Shown: positions 15,805 through 23,436 of the stretch, piece after piece
Position numbering within the stretch: the first letter of the stretch is position 1
Layout of the letters: every line of letters starts with the position of its first letter
NCBI RefSeq assembly: GCF_022829465.1
Contig: NZ_JAKSXZ010000146.1
Span: 434,001-498,000 of the forward strand
Reading direction: 5' to 3'
DNA length: 64,000 bases
Source of the DNA: Methylobacterium sp. J-067
GTDB taxonomy: Bacteria > Pseudomonadota > Alphaproteobacteria > Rhizobiales > Beijerinckiaceae
Notes under the pieces: generated by a model
The model's input: only the letters and a program-made list of their open reading frames with translations
Told to the model about the DNA's origin: nothing
Databases searched by the model: none
Program-made: the position numbers and the translations under genes

Positions 15805-16902
15805 TCAGTTGGCGAAGCGGAAATGCAGCACGTCACCGTCCTGCACGACGTATTCCTTACCTTCAAGCCTGAGCTTGCCGGCATCGCGCGCGCCGGCCTC
15901 GCCGTTGAGGCTGGTGTAATCTTTGAACGCGATGGTCTCGGCGCGGATGAAGCCCTTCTCGAAATCCGAGTGGATCACGCCCGCCGCGCCCGGCGCGCGG
16001 GTGCCCTTGGTGATCGTCCAGGCGCGGGCCTCCTTCGGGCCGACCGTGAAGTAGGTCACAAGGCCGAGGAGGTCGTAGCCGGCGCGGATCACCCGGTTCA
16101 GGCCGGGCTCGGCGAGCCCCACGGCTTCGAGGAAGTCGGCCTGATCGGCCTGCGGCATCACCGCGATCTCGCTCTCGATCTTGGCCGAGACCACGACGGC
16201 CACGGCGCCCTCGGCCTTGGCGCGGGCGAAGACGGTCGCCGAATGGGCGTTGCCCTGGTCGGCATCGCCCTCGTCCACGTTGCAGACATAGAGGACCGGC
16301 TTGGCGGTCATCAGGCCGAGTTGCTGGAACAGCTTCTCTTCCTCGGGCTTGCGCTCCACGAGGCGGGCGGGCTTGCCGTCGCGCAGCAGCGGCAGGGCGC
16401 GGTTCACGAGGTCGAGGAACTCCTTGGCCTCCTTGTCGGAGCCCTTGGCCTTCTTCTCCAGGGCGACGGCGCGGCGCTCCAGGCTGTCGAGGTCGGCGAG
16501 CATCAGCTCGGTCTCGATGGTCTCGATGTCGGCGGCCGGATCGACCTTGCCCTCGACGTGGGTGACGTCCCCGTCCTCGAAGCAGCGCACCACGTGGGCG
16601 ATGGCATCGACCTCGCGGATGTTGGCGAGGAACTGGTTGCCGAGGCCCTCGCCCTTCGAGGCGCCGCGCACGAGGCCGGCGATGTCCACGAAGGTCAGGC
16701 GGGTCGGGACGATCTCCTTCGAGGAGGCGATCCGGGCGAGGTCATCCAGGCGCGGATCCGGCACCGCCACCTCGCCGACGTTGGGCTCGATAGTGCAGAA
16801 CGGATAGTTCGCCGCCTGCGCCGCCGCCGTCTGCGTCAGCGCGTTGAAGAGGGTCGACTTGCCGACGTTCGGCAGGCCGACGATGCCGCATTTGAAGCCC
16901 AT
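15805..16902 (-). CDS. ychF: Redox-responsive ATPase/GTPase YchF
   Basis: Obg-family (OLA1/YchF) ribosome-associated nucleotidase that prefers ATP. 365 residues: P-loop GLPNVGKST at the N-terminus, the switch II DIAGLVRGAS motif, the altered NVDE motif instead of NKxD that explains ATP use, a coiled coil, and a C-terminal TGS domain with the GxxRAETIAFKDY block. ATG at 16902. In most bacteria it follows pth directly; here a toxin-antitoxin pair lies between, with the vapC stop 8 bases before this start. Confidence 0.96.
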   Translation of the reverse strand: MGFKCGIVGLPNVGKSTLFNALTQTAAAQAANYPFCTIEPNVGEVAVPDPRLDDLARIASSKEIVPTRLTFVDIAGLVRGASKGEGLGNQFLANIREVDAIAHVVRCFEDGDVTHVEGKVDPAADIETIETELMLADLDSLERRAVALEKKAKGSDKEAKEFLDLVNRALPLLRDGKPARLVERKPEEEKLFQQLGLMTAKPVLYVCNVDEGDADQGNAHSATVFARAKAEGAVAVVVSAKIESEIAVMPQADQADFLEAVGLAEPGLNRVIRAGYDLLGLVTYFTVGPKEARAWTITKGTRAPGAAGVIHSDFEKGFIRAETIAFKDYTSLNGEAGARDAGKLRLEGKEYVVQDGDVLHFRFAN

Positions 16903-16910
16903 GACGTGTC

Positions 16911-17360
16911 CTAGTGTTCTGCGCCGACGGCTTCAGGGCCGACAGTGAAGGGGTTGAGGATCGTGACGCCGTGAGGCGTGCGACCGTGTTGAAAGTCCTC
17001 GGTCAGCAGATACCGGCAGCCAGCGCGAACGGCTGCGCCGAGGATGGCACAATCCCACCATTGGAACGCGGTCTCCCGCCGGAGTGACCACGCGATCCGG
17101 ATCAATTCAAGGTCGACGGCGCCTTGGGAGTAGGCCTCGAGTTCAAGGGTCGCCTGCCGGGCCGCGTCGGCCGTGATCGGCAGCTTTCCCCTGAGCGTGA
17201 CGTGGAGAAACTCGCCGAGCACCTGAGGGCTCACCACGAGGACACCCCGGTCCGCCAGCACGGACAGCCAGCGCGCCGCGGCGGCTTGCTTGGAAGGTTC
17301 ACGATCGTCGCGGGCGTACAGGAAGACGTTTGTATCGACGAAGACAGGGTCAGTCGTCAT
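16911..17360 (-). CDS. PIN-domain toxin (VapC-type)
   Basis: Predicted Mg-dependent endoribonuclease toxin of a type II toxin-antitoxin pair. 149 residues with the acidic PIN residues in order: D9 (FVDTNVFLY), E50 (VLGEFLHV), D103 (WWDCAILGAA) and D122 (LLTEDFQHG). All four are present, so it is probably active. ATG at 17360 overlaps the 3' end of the antitoxin by 11 bases, the normal coupling for these modules. Base composition is less GC-rich than ychF next door, hinting at later arrival. RNA target unknown. Confidence 0.9.
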   Translation of the reverse strand: MTTDPVFVDTNVFLYARDDREPSKQAAAARWLSVLADRGVLVVSPQVLGEFLHVTLRGKLPITADAARQATLELEAYSQGAVDLELIRIAWSLRRETAFQWWDCAILGAAVRAGCRYLLTEDFQHGRTPHGVTILNPFTVGPEAVGAEH

Positions 17361-17586
17361 CGTACATCTGATCGCGGGTCGGTGCCTTCCCGTTCTCGTC
17401 CAGGACACGCAGCGGCGGACCGGCGAGGAACCGTTTCATCGCCTCGGACTGCGACATCGCCGGCCGCCCGACACGCTGCTCGACCGTCTTGGCGATGAAT
17501 TCGGACAGACTCGTCCCCTCGCGGGCGGCATCTTCCTGCGCCCGCTGGAGCACCACGTCGTCCAGGCTCACGGTGATGGTCTGCAT
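17350..17586 (-). CDS. Ribbon-helix-helix antitoxin (VapB-type)
   Basis: 78-residue partner of the PIN toxin. The first 40 residues, MQTITVSLDDVVLQRAQEDA onward, fit a ribbon-helix-helix DNA-binding fold: a short beta strand, then two helices including SLSEFIAKTV. The acidic tail ending in DQMYDDD is where such antitoxins usually wrap the toxin. It probably represses its own promoter, which overlaps the end of pth and holds a GACACGA direct repeat. ATG at 17586. Confidence 0.85.
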   Translation of the reverse strand: MQTITVSLDDVVLQRAQEDAAREGTSLSEFIAKTVEQRVGRPAMSQSEAMKRFLAGPPLRVLDENGKAPTRDQMYDDD

Positions 17587-17607
17587 CGGTCCCGCTCCGT
17601 CGCCTTC

Positions 17608-17636
17608 GATATCGTGTCCCCATGTTTTCGTGTCAA
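17608..17636 (-). promoter_or_regulatory. Promoter and operator of the toxin-antitoxin pair
   Basis: On the minus strand a consensus -35 TTGACA (17636-17631) is followed after 17 bases by GATATC (17613-17608). The -35 contains the TGA stop of pth. Two copies of GACACGA (17634-17628 and 17618-17612), 16 bases apart, overlay the promoter and are the likely antitoxin half-sites. Confidence 0.6.
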
Positions 17637-18241
17637 TTTTTGCTACCCAGCGGCTTCACCTCGTCCCAGCCGCGCCCGGCCATGGCGAGGTGGACCTTGT
17701 TCTGGAAGCTCGCATCCTCGCCCGCGGCGAGCACGGCGGCGTGGTCGGCCACCGCCCGGCACAGGTCCTCGACCCAGGGCATCTCGGCCTTGCCGAAATC
17801 GTTGAGCACGTAGGCATGGACCAGCGCCTTATCGCCGGGGTGCCCGATGCCGAGGCGGACCCGGCGGTACTCGTTCCCGCATTGGGCGGTGATGGAGCGC
17901 AGGCCGTTATGCCCGGCATTGCCGCCGCCCTGCTTCACCCGGAGCTTGGCCGGGGGCAAATCGAGCTCGTCGTGGAGCACGATCACGTCGGACAGCGCGA
18001 TCTTGTAGAAGCGCTGCGCCTCCGCGACCGAGCGGCCCGAGTCGTTCATGAAGGTCTGGGGCTTCAGGAGGATCGCGCGCTCGGAGCCGAGCGCGACCTC
18101 CGCCGCCTCCCCCTGAAAGCGCCGCCGGAACGGCGCCGCCCGGTGGACGCGGGCGATCTCGTCGATGGCGAGGAAGCCGATATTATGCCGGTTGGCGGCG
18201 TAGCGGGGGCCCGGATTCCCGAGGCCGACGATCAGGCGCAT
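17633..18241 (-). CDS. pth: Peptidyl-tRNA hydrolase
   Basis: Cleaves peptidyl-tRNA dropped from ribosomes, an essential cytosolic function. 202 residues with GLGNPGPRYAANRHNIGF (catalytic His), KPQTFMNDSG, LDLPPAKLRVKQGGGNAGHNGLRSI and IGHPG, all hallmark blocks. The start is ATG at 18241, preceded by a GC-rich stretch with a small CGGCC-TACG-GGCCG hairpin. The usual upstream partner rplY is absent; instead a 41-codon membrane protein gene lies 118 bases upstream. Its stop codon is part of the promoter of the following toxin-antitoxin pair. Confidence 0.95.
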   Translation of the reverse strand: MRLIVGLGNPGPRYAANRHNIGFLAIDEIARVHRAAPFRRRFQGEAAEVALGSERAILLKPQTFMNDSGRSVAEAQRFYKIALSDVIVLHDELDLPPAKLRVKQGGGNAGHNGLRSITAQCGNEYRRVRLGIGHPGDKALVHAYVLNDFGKAEMPWVEDLCRAVADHAAVLAAGEDASFQNKVHLAMAGRGWDEVKPLGSKN

Positions 18242-18359
18242 CCTGTGCCGGAGCGGCCTACGGGCCGCCCCGTCCTCCTATGATGCGCTCACCGGAAGCG
18301 AGCGCGCGGCGGGAAAGGCCCGCGCATAACAGATCGTCAGGAGGCCCCCAACCCGATCC

Positions 18360-18485
18360 TCAGGCGGCGGCGTGCCGGCGCAGGAGGTCTCGGACCATGC
18401 GGAAGGGCAGGAGAGGAAGCTTGATCAACCCGCCCAGGGCGACGACGACGAGGACGGTCAGGAGCGCGAGGACGGTCTTGAACAC
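18360..18485 (-). CDS. Predicted 41-residue single-pass membrane protein
   Basis: The frame from GTG at 18485 encodes MFKTVLALLTVLVVVALGG followed by a basic tail with LPFRMVRDLLRRH. That is one hydrophobic helix of about 18 residues and then a positively charged cytosolic end. GGAG lies nine bases upstream of the GTG. It is on the same strand as pth, so it may open that transcript. I know no function. Small hydrophobic frames can occur by chance in GC-rich DNA, so the call rests on the ribosome binding site and the membrane-protein-like composition. Confidence 0.45.
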   Translation of the reverse strand: MFKTVLALLTVLVVVALGGLIKLPLLPFRMVRDLLRRHAAA

Positions 18486-18747
18486 GGCGGAGAACTCCGT
18501 GGCACTGCGGCCACAACGCGCCGCGAAATCGCACTGAGCGCCTCAAAGCGGGCAACAGTGTGGACACGGAGACACCGGGCCTGCGGCAGATCGCACGGGA
18601 CCCCAGTGCAGTCCGAGCATGGCGAGGGGCGCAGAACCCCGTCAGGATTGCGTCACGTTCATGCCATGGTCGGAAGGCATCCGCTCGCCTTCGCCGGTTT
18701 GCGCCCCACGGGCGCGTCCCTGCGGTTGTTGAGTGGAAGGAAGTCCG

Positions 18748-19017
18748 ATGTCCAAGACCCTGGCGGCTCTGCTGGCCCTCGCCCTCGGCGCGGCCCCCGC
18801 CGTGTCCCTCGCCGAGTCCTCGCCCGCGCGGGATGCGCTGAAGCGGTCCTGCACCGGCGACTACATGGAACTGTGCAGCGAATTCGCCCCCGGCGGCCCG
18901 GAGGTCGAGGCCTGCTTTCGCGCCAACATGAAGAAGCTCTCGCCCGACTGCTCCTCGGCGATCACCGCCTACAAGAAGGAGCAGAAGGCCACCCGGCGGG
19001 TGAGCGAAGCCCGCTGA
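18748..19017 (+). CDS. Secreted Cys-rich repeat protein
   Basis: 89 residues: a signal peptide (MSKTLAALLALALGAAPAVS, cleavage near Ala-Glu 22/23) and a short domain with four cysteines, CTGDYMELC...CF...C. The spacing matches one 'cysteine-rich repeat' of the GLG1/FGFR type seen in many small alphaproteobacterial periplasmic proteins. Probably two disulfides; role unknown. ATG at 18748 with GGAAGG seven bases upstream. It is convergent with the GGDEF-EAL gene 28 bases downstream; the gap holds the palindrome TCCCGGCCGGGA. Confidence 0.75.
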   Translation: MSKTLAALLALALGAAPAVSLAESSPARDALKRSCTGDYMELCSEFAPGGPEVEACFRANMKKLSPDCSSAITAYKKEQKATRRVSEAR

Positions 19018-19044
19018 GGCGCCCCGCTCCCGGCCGGGACGCGG

Positions 19045-20658
19045 TCAGGACGCCCGCGCCAGGGTGATGATCGCCTCCCGCGGCACGGCCTCGGGCAGGA
19101 TCACGACGGGGGCCCGGTCCCCCGCCGGCCCGCACAGGATGTCGTCCATCTCGGCTTTCGGCATGGCCCGGCCGAACAGGTAGCCCTGCCCGAAATCGCA
19201 GCCCTGGTCGGAGAGCCAATCGACGCTGGCGTCGGTCTCGATGCCCTCGGCGGTGGTGGCGAGCCCCAGGCTGGACCCGAGCTTGATGATGGCGTCCACC
19301 AGCTTCGCGCGCTCGTCGCTCATGGTGATGGCGTCGACGTAGCTGCGGTCGATCTTCAGCTTGTCGAACTTCAGCTCGCGCAGGTGGTACAGGCTGGAAT
19401 AGCCGGTGCCGAAATCGTCCAGCGCGATGCGCACGCCGAGGCGCTGCAGGGAGGTGAGCGTCGCCCGCGTCGCCTCGAGATCCTGGATCAGGGCGCTTTC
19501 GGTGATCTCGACCTCGAGCCGGCCCGGCGGGAAGCCCGTCTCGGTGAGGATGGCGAGGATCCGCTCGGCCAGCCACACGTCCTGGAACTGGTGCGGGGCG
19601 ATGTTGACCGCCAGGACCAGGTGCGCGGGCCAATCCCGCGCGTCGAGGCAGGCGCGGCGGATCAGGTTGTAGCTCAGTTCCGCGATCATGCCCGTCTCCT
19701 CGGCGACGGGGATGAACTCGTTCGGGCTGATCAGCCCGCGCTCCGGGTGGCGCCAGCGGGCCAGCACCTCGAGGCCGACGATCTCCTTGTGCGGCAGGGC
19801 CACGACCGGCTGATAGAAAGGCTCGATTGCCCCCTGCTCGATCGCCATGCGCAGCTCCGCCTCCAGACGGGCGCGGGCGCGCAGCTCCTCGTCCATGGCG
19901 CTGCGGAAGAAGCGGTAGGTGCCCCGCCCCTCCTTCTTGCCCTGGTACATGGCGAGGTCGGCAGCGTGCAGGATCGCGTCGGAATCCGCATACTCGGCCG
20001 AGACCGCCGCGACGCCCACCGTGGCGCCGACCTTGAGTTCGTTCTGGCTCCAGTTGATCGGCGTGGCGATGGCGGCGATCACGCTCTGGGCGAGGCGGGT
20101 CAGCCCCTCGCTGCCGTGGGTGAGCGGGACGAGGAGGGCGAACTCGTCGCCCCCGAGCCGGGCCGCGACGCCGCCCTGGGGCAGCAGGCCGGTCAGCCGC
20201 TCCGCGACGGCGCAGAGCACCGCGTTGCCCGCGGCATGGCCGTACAGGTCGTTGACCGGCTTGAACCGGTCGAGGTCGATGAGCAGCACCGCGAGAAGTT
20301 CGCCCGAGGCGTTCTGGCGCACCCGCTCGACCTCTTCGAGGAAGCGGCGGCGGTTGGCGAGGCCGGTGAGGCCGTCGTGGCGGGCGATGGCCTCGGCATT
20401 CGCGGCGGCGGCGTCGCGCTCCAGCATGAGGCGGCGCATCAGGATCGACTTGCGGATGCTGGCGCCACAGATCGCCACGCCCATGCAGGCGCCGAGGATC
20501 ATGAAGTCCCCGAGCCGGTAGGCCTGGACGGCCTCATGGAGCACGTCGAAGGAGCCGAGGGTGACCCCGACGAACCAGATCCCCGCCCCGATCAGGAGCA
20601 GGCATAACGTCTCGTAGAGTTCGCCCTTCCGCCACTGTTTGATCGTCGCCTTGGTCAT
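19045..20658 (-). CDS. Membrane GGDEF-EAL cyclic-di-GMP protein
   Basis: Bifunctional second-messenger enzyme. 537 residues: two N-terminal membrane helices (about 18-35 and 55-72), a GGDEF domain with intact GGDEF and no RxxD inhibitory site, then an EAL domain. The EAL domain keeps all catalytic elements: EVL in the EAL position, NIAPHQF, EITES, DDFGTGYSS, the Lys in KIDRSYV, TAEGIET and GQGYLFG. It is therefore probably an active phosphodiesterase and possibly also a cyclase or GTP-sensing domain. The ATG at 20658 has AGAGG eight bases upstream; two earlier in-frame starts lack one. Confidence 0.9.
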   Translation of the reverse strand: MTKATIKQWRKGELYETLCLLLIGAGIWFVGVTLGSFDVLHEAVQAYRLGDFMILGACMGVAICGASIRKSILMRRLMLERDAAAANAEAIARHDGLTGLANRRRFLEEVERVRQNASGELLAVLLIDLDRFKPVNDLYGHAAGNAVLCAVAERLTGLLPQGGVAARLGGDEFALLVPLTHGSEGLTRLAQSVIAAIATPINWSQNELKVGATVGVAAVSAEYADSDAILHAADLAMYQGKKEGRGTYRFFRSAMDEELRARARLEAELRMAIEQGAIEPFYQPVVALPHKEIVGLEVLARWRHPERGLISPNEFIPVAEETGMIAELSYNLIRRACLDARDWPAHLVLAVNIAPHQFQDVWLAERILAILTETGFPPGRLEVEITESALIQDLEATRATLTSLQRLGVRIALDDFGTGYSSLYHLRELKFDKLKIDRSYVDAITMSDERAKLVDAIIKLGSSLGLATTAEGIETDASVDWLSDQGCDFGQGYLFGRAMPKAEMDDILCGPAGDRAPVVILPEAVPREAIITLARAS

Positions 20659-20752
20659 TACGGCCACCTCTTGCGGCCGCATCACACCACCGATCACCTA
20701 AAACGGCGTGAAGCCGATGTCCGAAAGATCACATTCGGGGGCAGGGGTTCGG

Positions 20753-21019
20753 TCATTCACATTGAACCGACCGTTTGCATTGCAACGAAATCGGGTCGCG
20801 GGCGGCACGCCGCGCCATCAGGAAGGCGGTCGCATCCGCGACGTCCGGCGCGGCGGCCTCGCGCACGTCGCGGGGCGTCAGGCCGAGCCGGGCGAGATCG
20901 GCCTCGCCCGTGGCGGCGAGGCGGTGGAGGACGCGACGATTCATCGCCGGGCGGCCGAACTCCTCGCGCAGCCCCGCCGCGATCCGATCCCATGCCCTGA
21001 ACCAACGCCCCGCCACCAT
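20753..21019 (-). CDS. DUF1127-like small protein
   Basis: 88 residues. The core LARLGLTPRDVREAA resembles the YjiS/DUF1127 motif (D/E-L-x-R-I/L-G-L-T-x-x-D-I), here with a longer N-terminal helix MVAGRWFRAWDRIAAGLREEFG. Relatives are small Arg-rich proteins that can bind RNA or affect phosphate and carbon physiology; this one has no assigned role. ATG at 21019 with AGAGGAGAGGG upstream. It is divergent from a MocR regulator with a 111-base gap containing a perfect palindrome, the usual layout for a regulator and its target. Confidence 0.6.
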   Translation of the reverse strand: MVAGRWFRAWDRIAAGLREEFGRPAMNRRVLHRLAATGEADLARLGLTPRDVREAAAPDVADATAFLMARRAARDPISLQCKRSVQCE

Positions 21020-21089
21020 GGCCCTCTCCTCTTGCACCAACGAGGCGCCAGGATGCAGCCATCGCCCTGGGCAAGACAGGGACGATTTC

Positions 21090-21130
21090 GTACGGTTCGC
21101 CCGAATTGTCCGGGCGAAGGACCAGTACGG
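21090..21130. promoter_or_regulatory. Candidate MocR operator
   Basis: A perfect 8-bp inverted repeat TTCGCCCG-AATTGTC-CGGGCGAA (21096-21118) is flanked by two direct copies of GTACGG (21090-21095 and 21125-21130), the second touching the mocR start. It lies in the divergent intergenic region between the DUF1127 and MocR genes. Confidence 0.5.
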
Positions 21131-22525
21131 ATGAGCCTCGCAGATCAAGTCGGCCGGACGGAGGCCGTCGCCGCCGGCATCCGCCAGCGCATTGCCGCGC
21201 GGGCGCTGCCCCCCGGCGCGCGCATCCCGTCGGTGCGCGCCCAGGCCGAGGCGATGGGCGTGTCGAAATCGACGGTGGTGGAGGCCTATGAGCGCCTGGC
21301 CGCCGAGGGCGCCATCGTCTCGCGCCCCGGCTCGGGCTTCTACGTGGCGGGCAAGACGAGGCCCCTCTGCCTGAAGGCGATGGGGCCGGAGCTCGACCGG
21401 GCGGTCGATCCGCTCTGGCTCGCCAAGCAATCGGCGCTCGCCGGCTCGACCATGATGACGCCGGGGGGCGGCAACCTGCCGGAGACTTGGCTGCCCGACG
21501 AGGCGGTGCGCCGGGGCCTGCGGGCGGTGGCCCGCGCCGAGACCGCCGTGCTCACCCGCTACGACCAGCCCCTCGGCTACGGCCCGTTGCGGGCGCTGAT
21601 CGCCCGGCGCGGCGCCGAGAAGGGCGTCGTGGCCGACCCGGACCAGATCGTCCTCGTCGATTCCGCGACGCAGGCGCTGGACCTGATCGGCCGGTTCCTG
21701 CTCCAGCCGGGCGACACGGTGCTGGTGGACGATCCCTGCTACTTCAACTTCGTCGCCCTGCTGCGGGCGCAGCGCGCCACGGTGATCGGCGTGCCGATGA
21801 CGCCGGAGGGGCCGGACCTCGCGGCCCTCGCCACGCTCCTCGCGGAGCACCGGCCGCGCTTCTACCTGACGAACTCGGCGTTGCAGAACCCGACCGGCAC
21901 GAGCCTGCTTCCGGCCACGGCCCACCGCATCCTGCGCCTGTGCGAGGCGCACGAGACCCTGGTGGTGGAGGACGAAATCTTCGGCGACCTCGAACCCGAC
22001 GCGGCGCCGCGCCTCGCCGGGTTCGACGGGTTCGACGGGTTCGAGCGGGTGATCCAGATCGGCGGCTTCTCGAAGACGCTGACCGCCGCCGCCCGCTGCG
22101 GCTGGATCGCCCTGCGGCAGGATTGGGTGGAATCCCTGGTCGATCTGAAGCTCGCGCTGAGCCTCGGCAACGGCCATGTCTGCGCCGCCCTGGCCCACGG
22201 CCTCCTGACCGACGGCAGCTACCGCCGCACCGTGGCCGAGACCCGCCGGAGGCTGGCGGGGGCGATGGCGCAGGTTTCCCGCGATCTGTCAGGCTGCGGC
22301 CTGCGGATCTGGGCCGAGCCGCGCGGCGGCTACTTCCTCTGGATGCGCCTGACGGACGGGCGCGACGCCGCCGACGTCGCCCGCCGCGCGCTGTCGCGCA
22401 ACATGCTGCTCGCCCCGGGCGTGGTGTTCAGCCCCTCCGGCGGCTGGCGGGACTTCTTGCGCTTCAACGTCGGCCATTGCGCCGACCCGCGGGTGATGGA
22501 AGGCCTGCGGGCGGTGCTGGGGTAA
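21131..22525 (+). CDS. MocR-family regulator (GntR HTH + aminotransferase fold)
   Basis: Transcription regulator that senses PLP or an amino-acid derivative. 464 residues: an N-terminal GntR winged helix (about 1-75, with SVRAQAEAMGVSKSTVVEAYERLAAEG), a linker, and a fold-type I aminotransferase domain with YDQPLGYGPLR, the PLP Asp region VVEDEIFGDLE and the Schiff-base Lys in GGFSKTL. ATG at 21131 follows GAAGGA. Three tandem 9-base units near 22019-22045 encode GFDGFDGFE. It ends 4 bases from the convergent HAD gene. The divergent DUF1127 gene is the likeliest target. Confidence 0.88.
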   Translation: MSLADQVGRTEAVAAGIRQRIAARALPPGARIPSVRAQAEAMGVSKSTVVEAYERLAAEGAIVSRPGSGFYVAGKTRPLCLKAMGPELDRAVDPLWLAKQSALAGSTMMTPGGGNLPETWLPDEAVRRGLRAVARAETAVLTRYDQPLGYGPLRALIARRGAEKGVVADPDQIVLVDSATQALDLIGRFLLQPGDTVLVDDPCYFNFVALLRAQRATVIGVPMTPEGPDLAALATLLAEHRPRFYLTNSALQNPTGTSLLPATAHRILRLCEAHETLVVEDEIFGDLEPDAAPRLAGFDGFDGFERVIQIGGFSKTLTAAARCGWIALRQDWVESLVDLKLALSLGNGHVCAALAHGLLTDGSYRRTVAETRRRLAGAMAQVSRDLSGCGLRIWAEPRGGYFLWMRLTDGRDAADVARRALSRNMLLAPGVVFSPSGGWRDFLRFNVGHCADPRVMEGLRAVLG

Positions 22526-22529
22526 GGCC

Positions 22530-23414
22530 CTACCAGACCAGCCGCTCGATCACCGCGTCGGGATGCACCGCCTGCCGGCCAAGCCATTCGGCAATGTCGC
22601 CGAGGGTGTGGTGGTCCGCCGTGACGCCGAGTTCCTCCGCGTGGATGCCCCGGGCGACGAGGAGGCTCGCGATGCCGAAGGCGCTCGCCCCGGCGATGTC
22701 GGTGCGGATGGCGTCGCCGATGGCGATGACGCGGCCCTTGTCGTCGGGCAGGCCGCCGTCGAGGGAGGCGGCGACCGCGAGGGCCGCCTCGTAGACCGGC
22801 CGGTGCGGCTTGCCCGCATAGACCACCTCGCCGCCGAGATCGGCATAGGCGGCGGCGAGCAGGCCGGCGCAGGGGATCAGCCGGTTGCCGCTCTCGACCA
22901 CGAGGTCGGGGTTGGCGCAGATCATCGTCAGGCCGCGCGTCGCGAGGCGGGTGAGTTCGTCCCGGTAATCGTCCGCCGTCTCGGCGCGGTCGTCGAACAG
23001 GCCGGTGCAGACGACGAGGTCGGCCTCATCCTCCGGCACGAGCGCGATATCGAGGTCCTTGAACACGCCGAGATCGCGCTCGGGCCCGAGATGCCGGATC
23101 CGCGCCCCGGGCCGGGCCGCGATCAGCTCGCGGGTGAGATCCCCCGAGGTGAGGATCGCGTCGTAGGCCTCGCGCGGGACGCCGAACCGGTCGAGGATGC
23201 GCCCGACGCCGTCCCCCGGACGCGGGGCGTTCGAGACCAGCACCACCCGCCGCCGCCGCGGGCCCGGCAGGGCGCGGAAGCGGATCAGCGCCTCGCCCGC
23301 CGCGACATGCGCCTTCTGGCCGTCATGGAGCACGCCCCAGACATCGCAGAGGATCAGGTCGCGCTCCTCCGCGATCCCGGACAGGCCGGCGAGGGTGGGG
23401 ATCGGCGCGGTCAT
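22530..23414 (-). CDS. HAD-IIA family sugar phosphatase
   Basis: TIGR01459-type HAD hydrolase (NagD relatives), dephosphorylating a small phosphate ester. 294 residues: LCDVWGVLHDG with the nucleophile and acid Asp, VLVSNAPR (motif II), YAGKPHRPVYE (motif III Lys) and IAIGDAIRTDIAGA (motif IV). ATG at 23414 has AGGA eight bases upstream. It follows the esterase gene by 22 bases and probably shares its transcript. Substrate unknown. Confidence 0.86.
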   Translation of the reverse strand: MTAPIPTLAGLSGIAEERDLILCDVWGVLHDGQKAHVAAGEALIRFRALPGPRRRRVVLVSNAPRPGDGVGRILDRFGVPREAYDAILTSGDLTRELIAARPGARIRHLGPERDLGVFKDLDIALVPEDEADLVVCTGLFDDRAETADDYRDELTRLATRGLTMICANPDLVVESGNRLIPCAGLLAAAYADLGGEVVYAGKPHRPVYEAALAVAASLDGGLPDDKGRVIAIGDAIRTDIAGASAFGIASLLVARGIHAEELGVTADHHTLGDIAEWLGRQAVHPDAVIERLVW

Positions 23415-23436
23415 CAAACAATCCTGGTCGTTGGCA

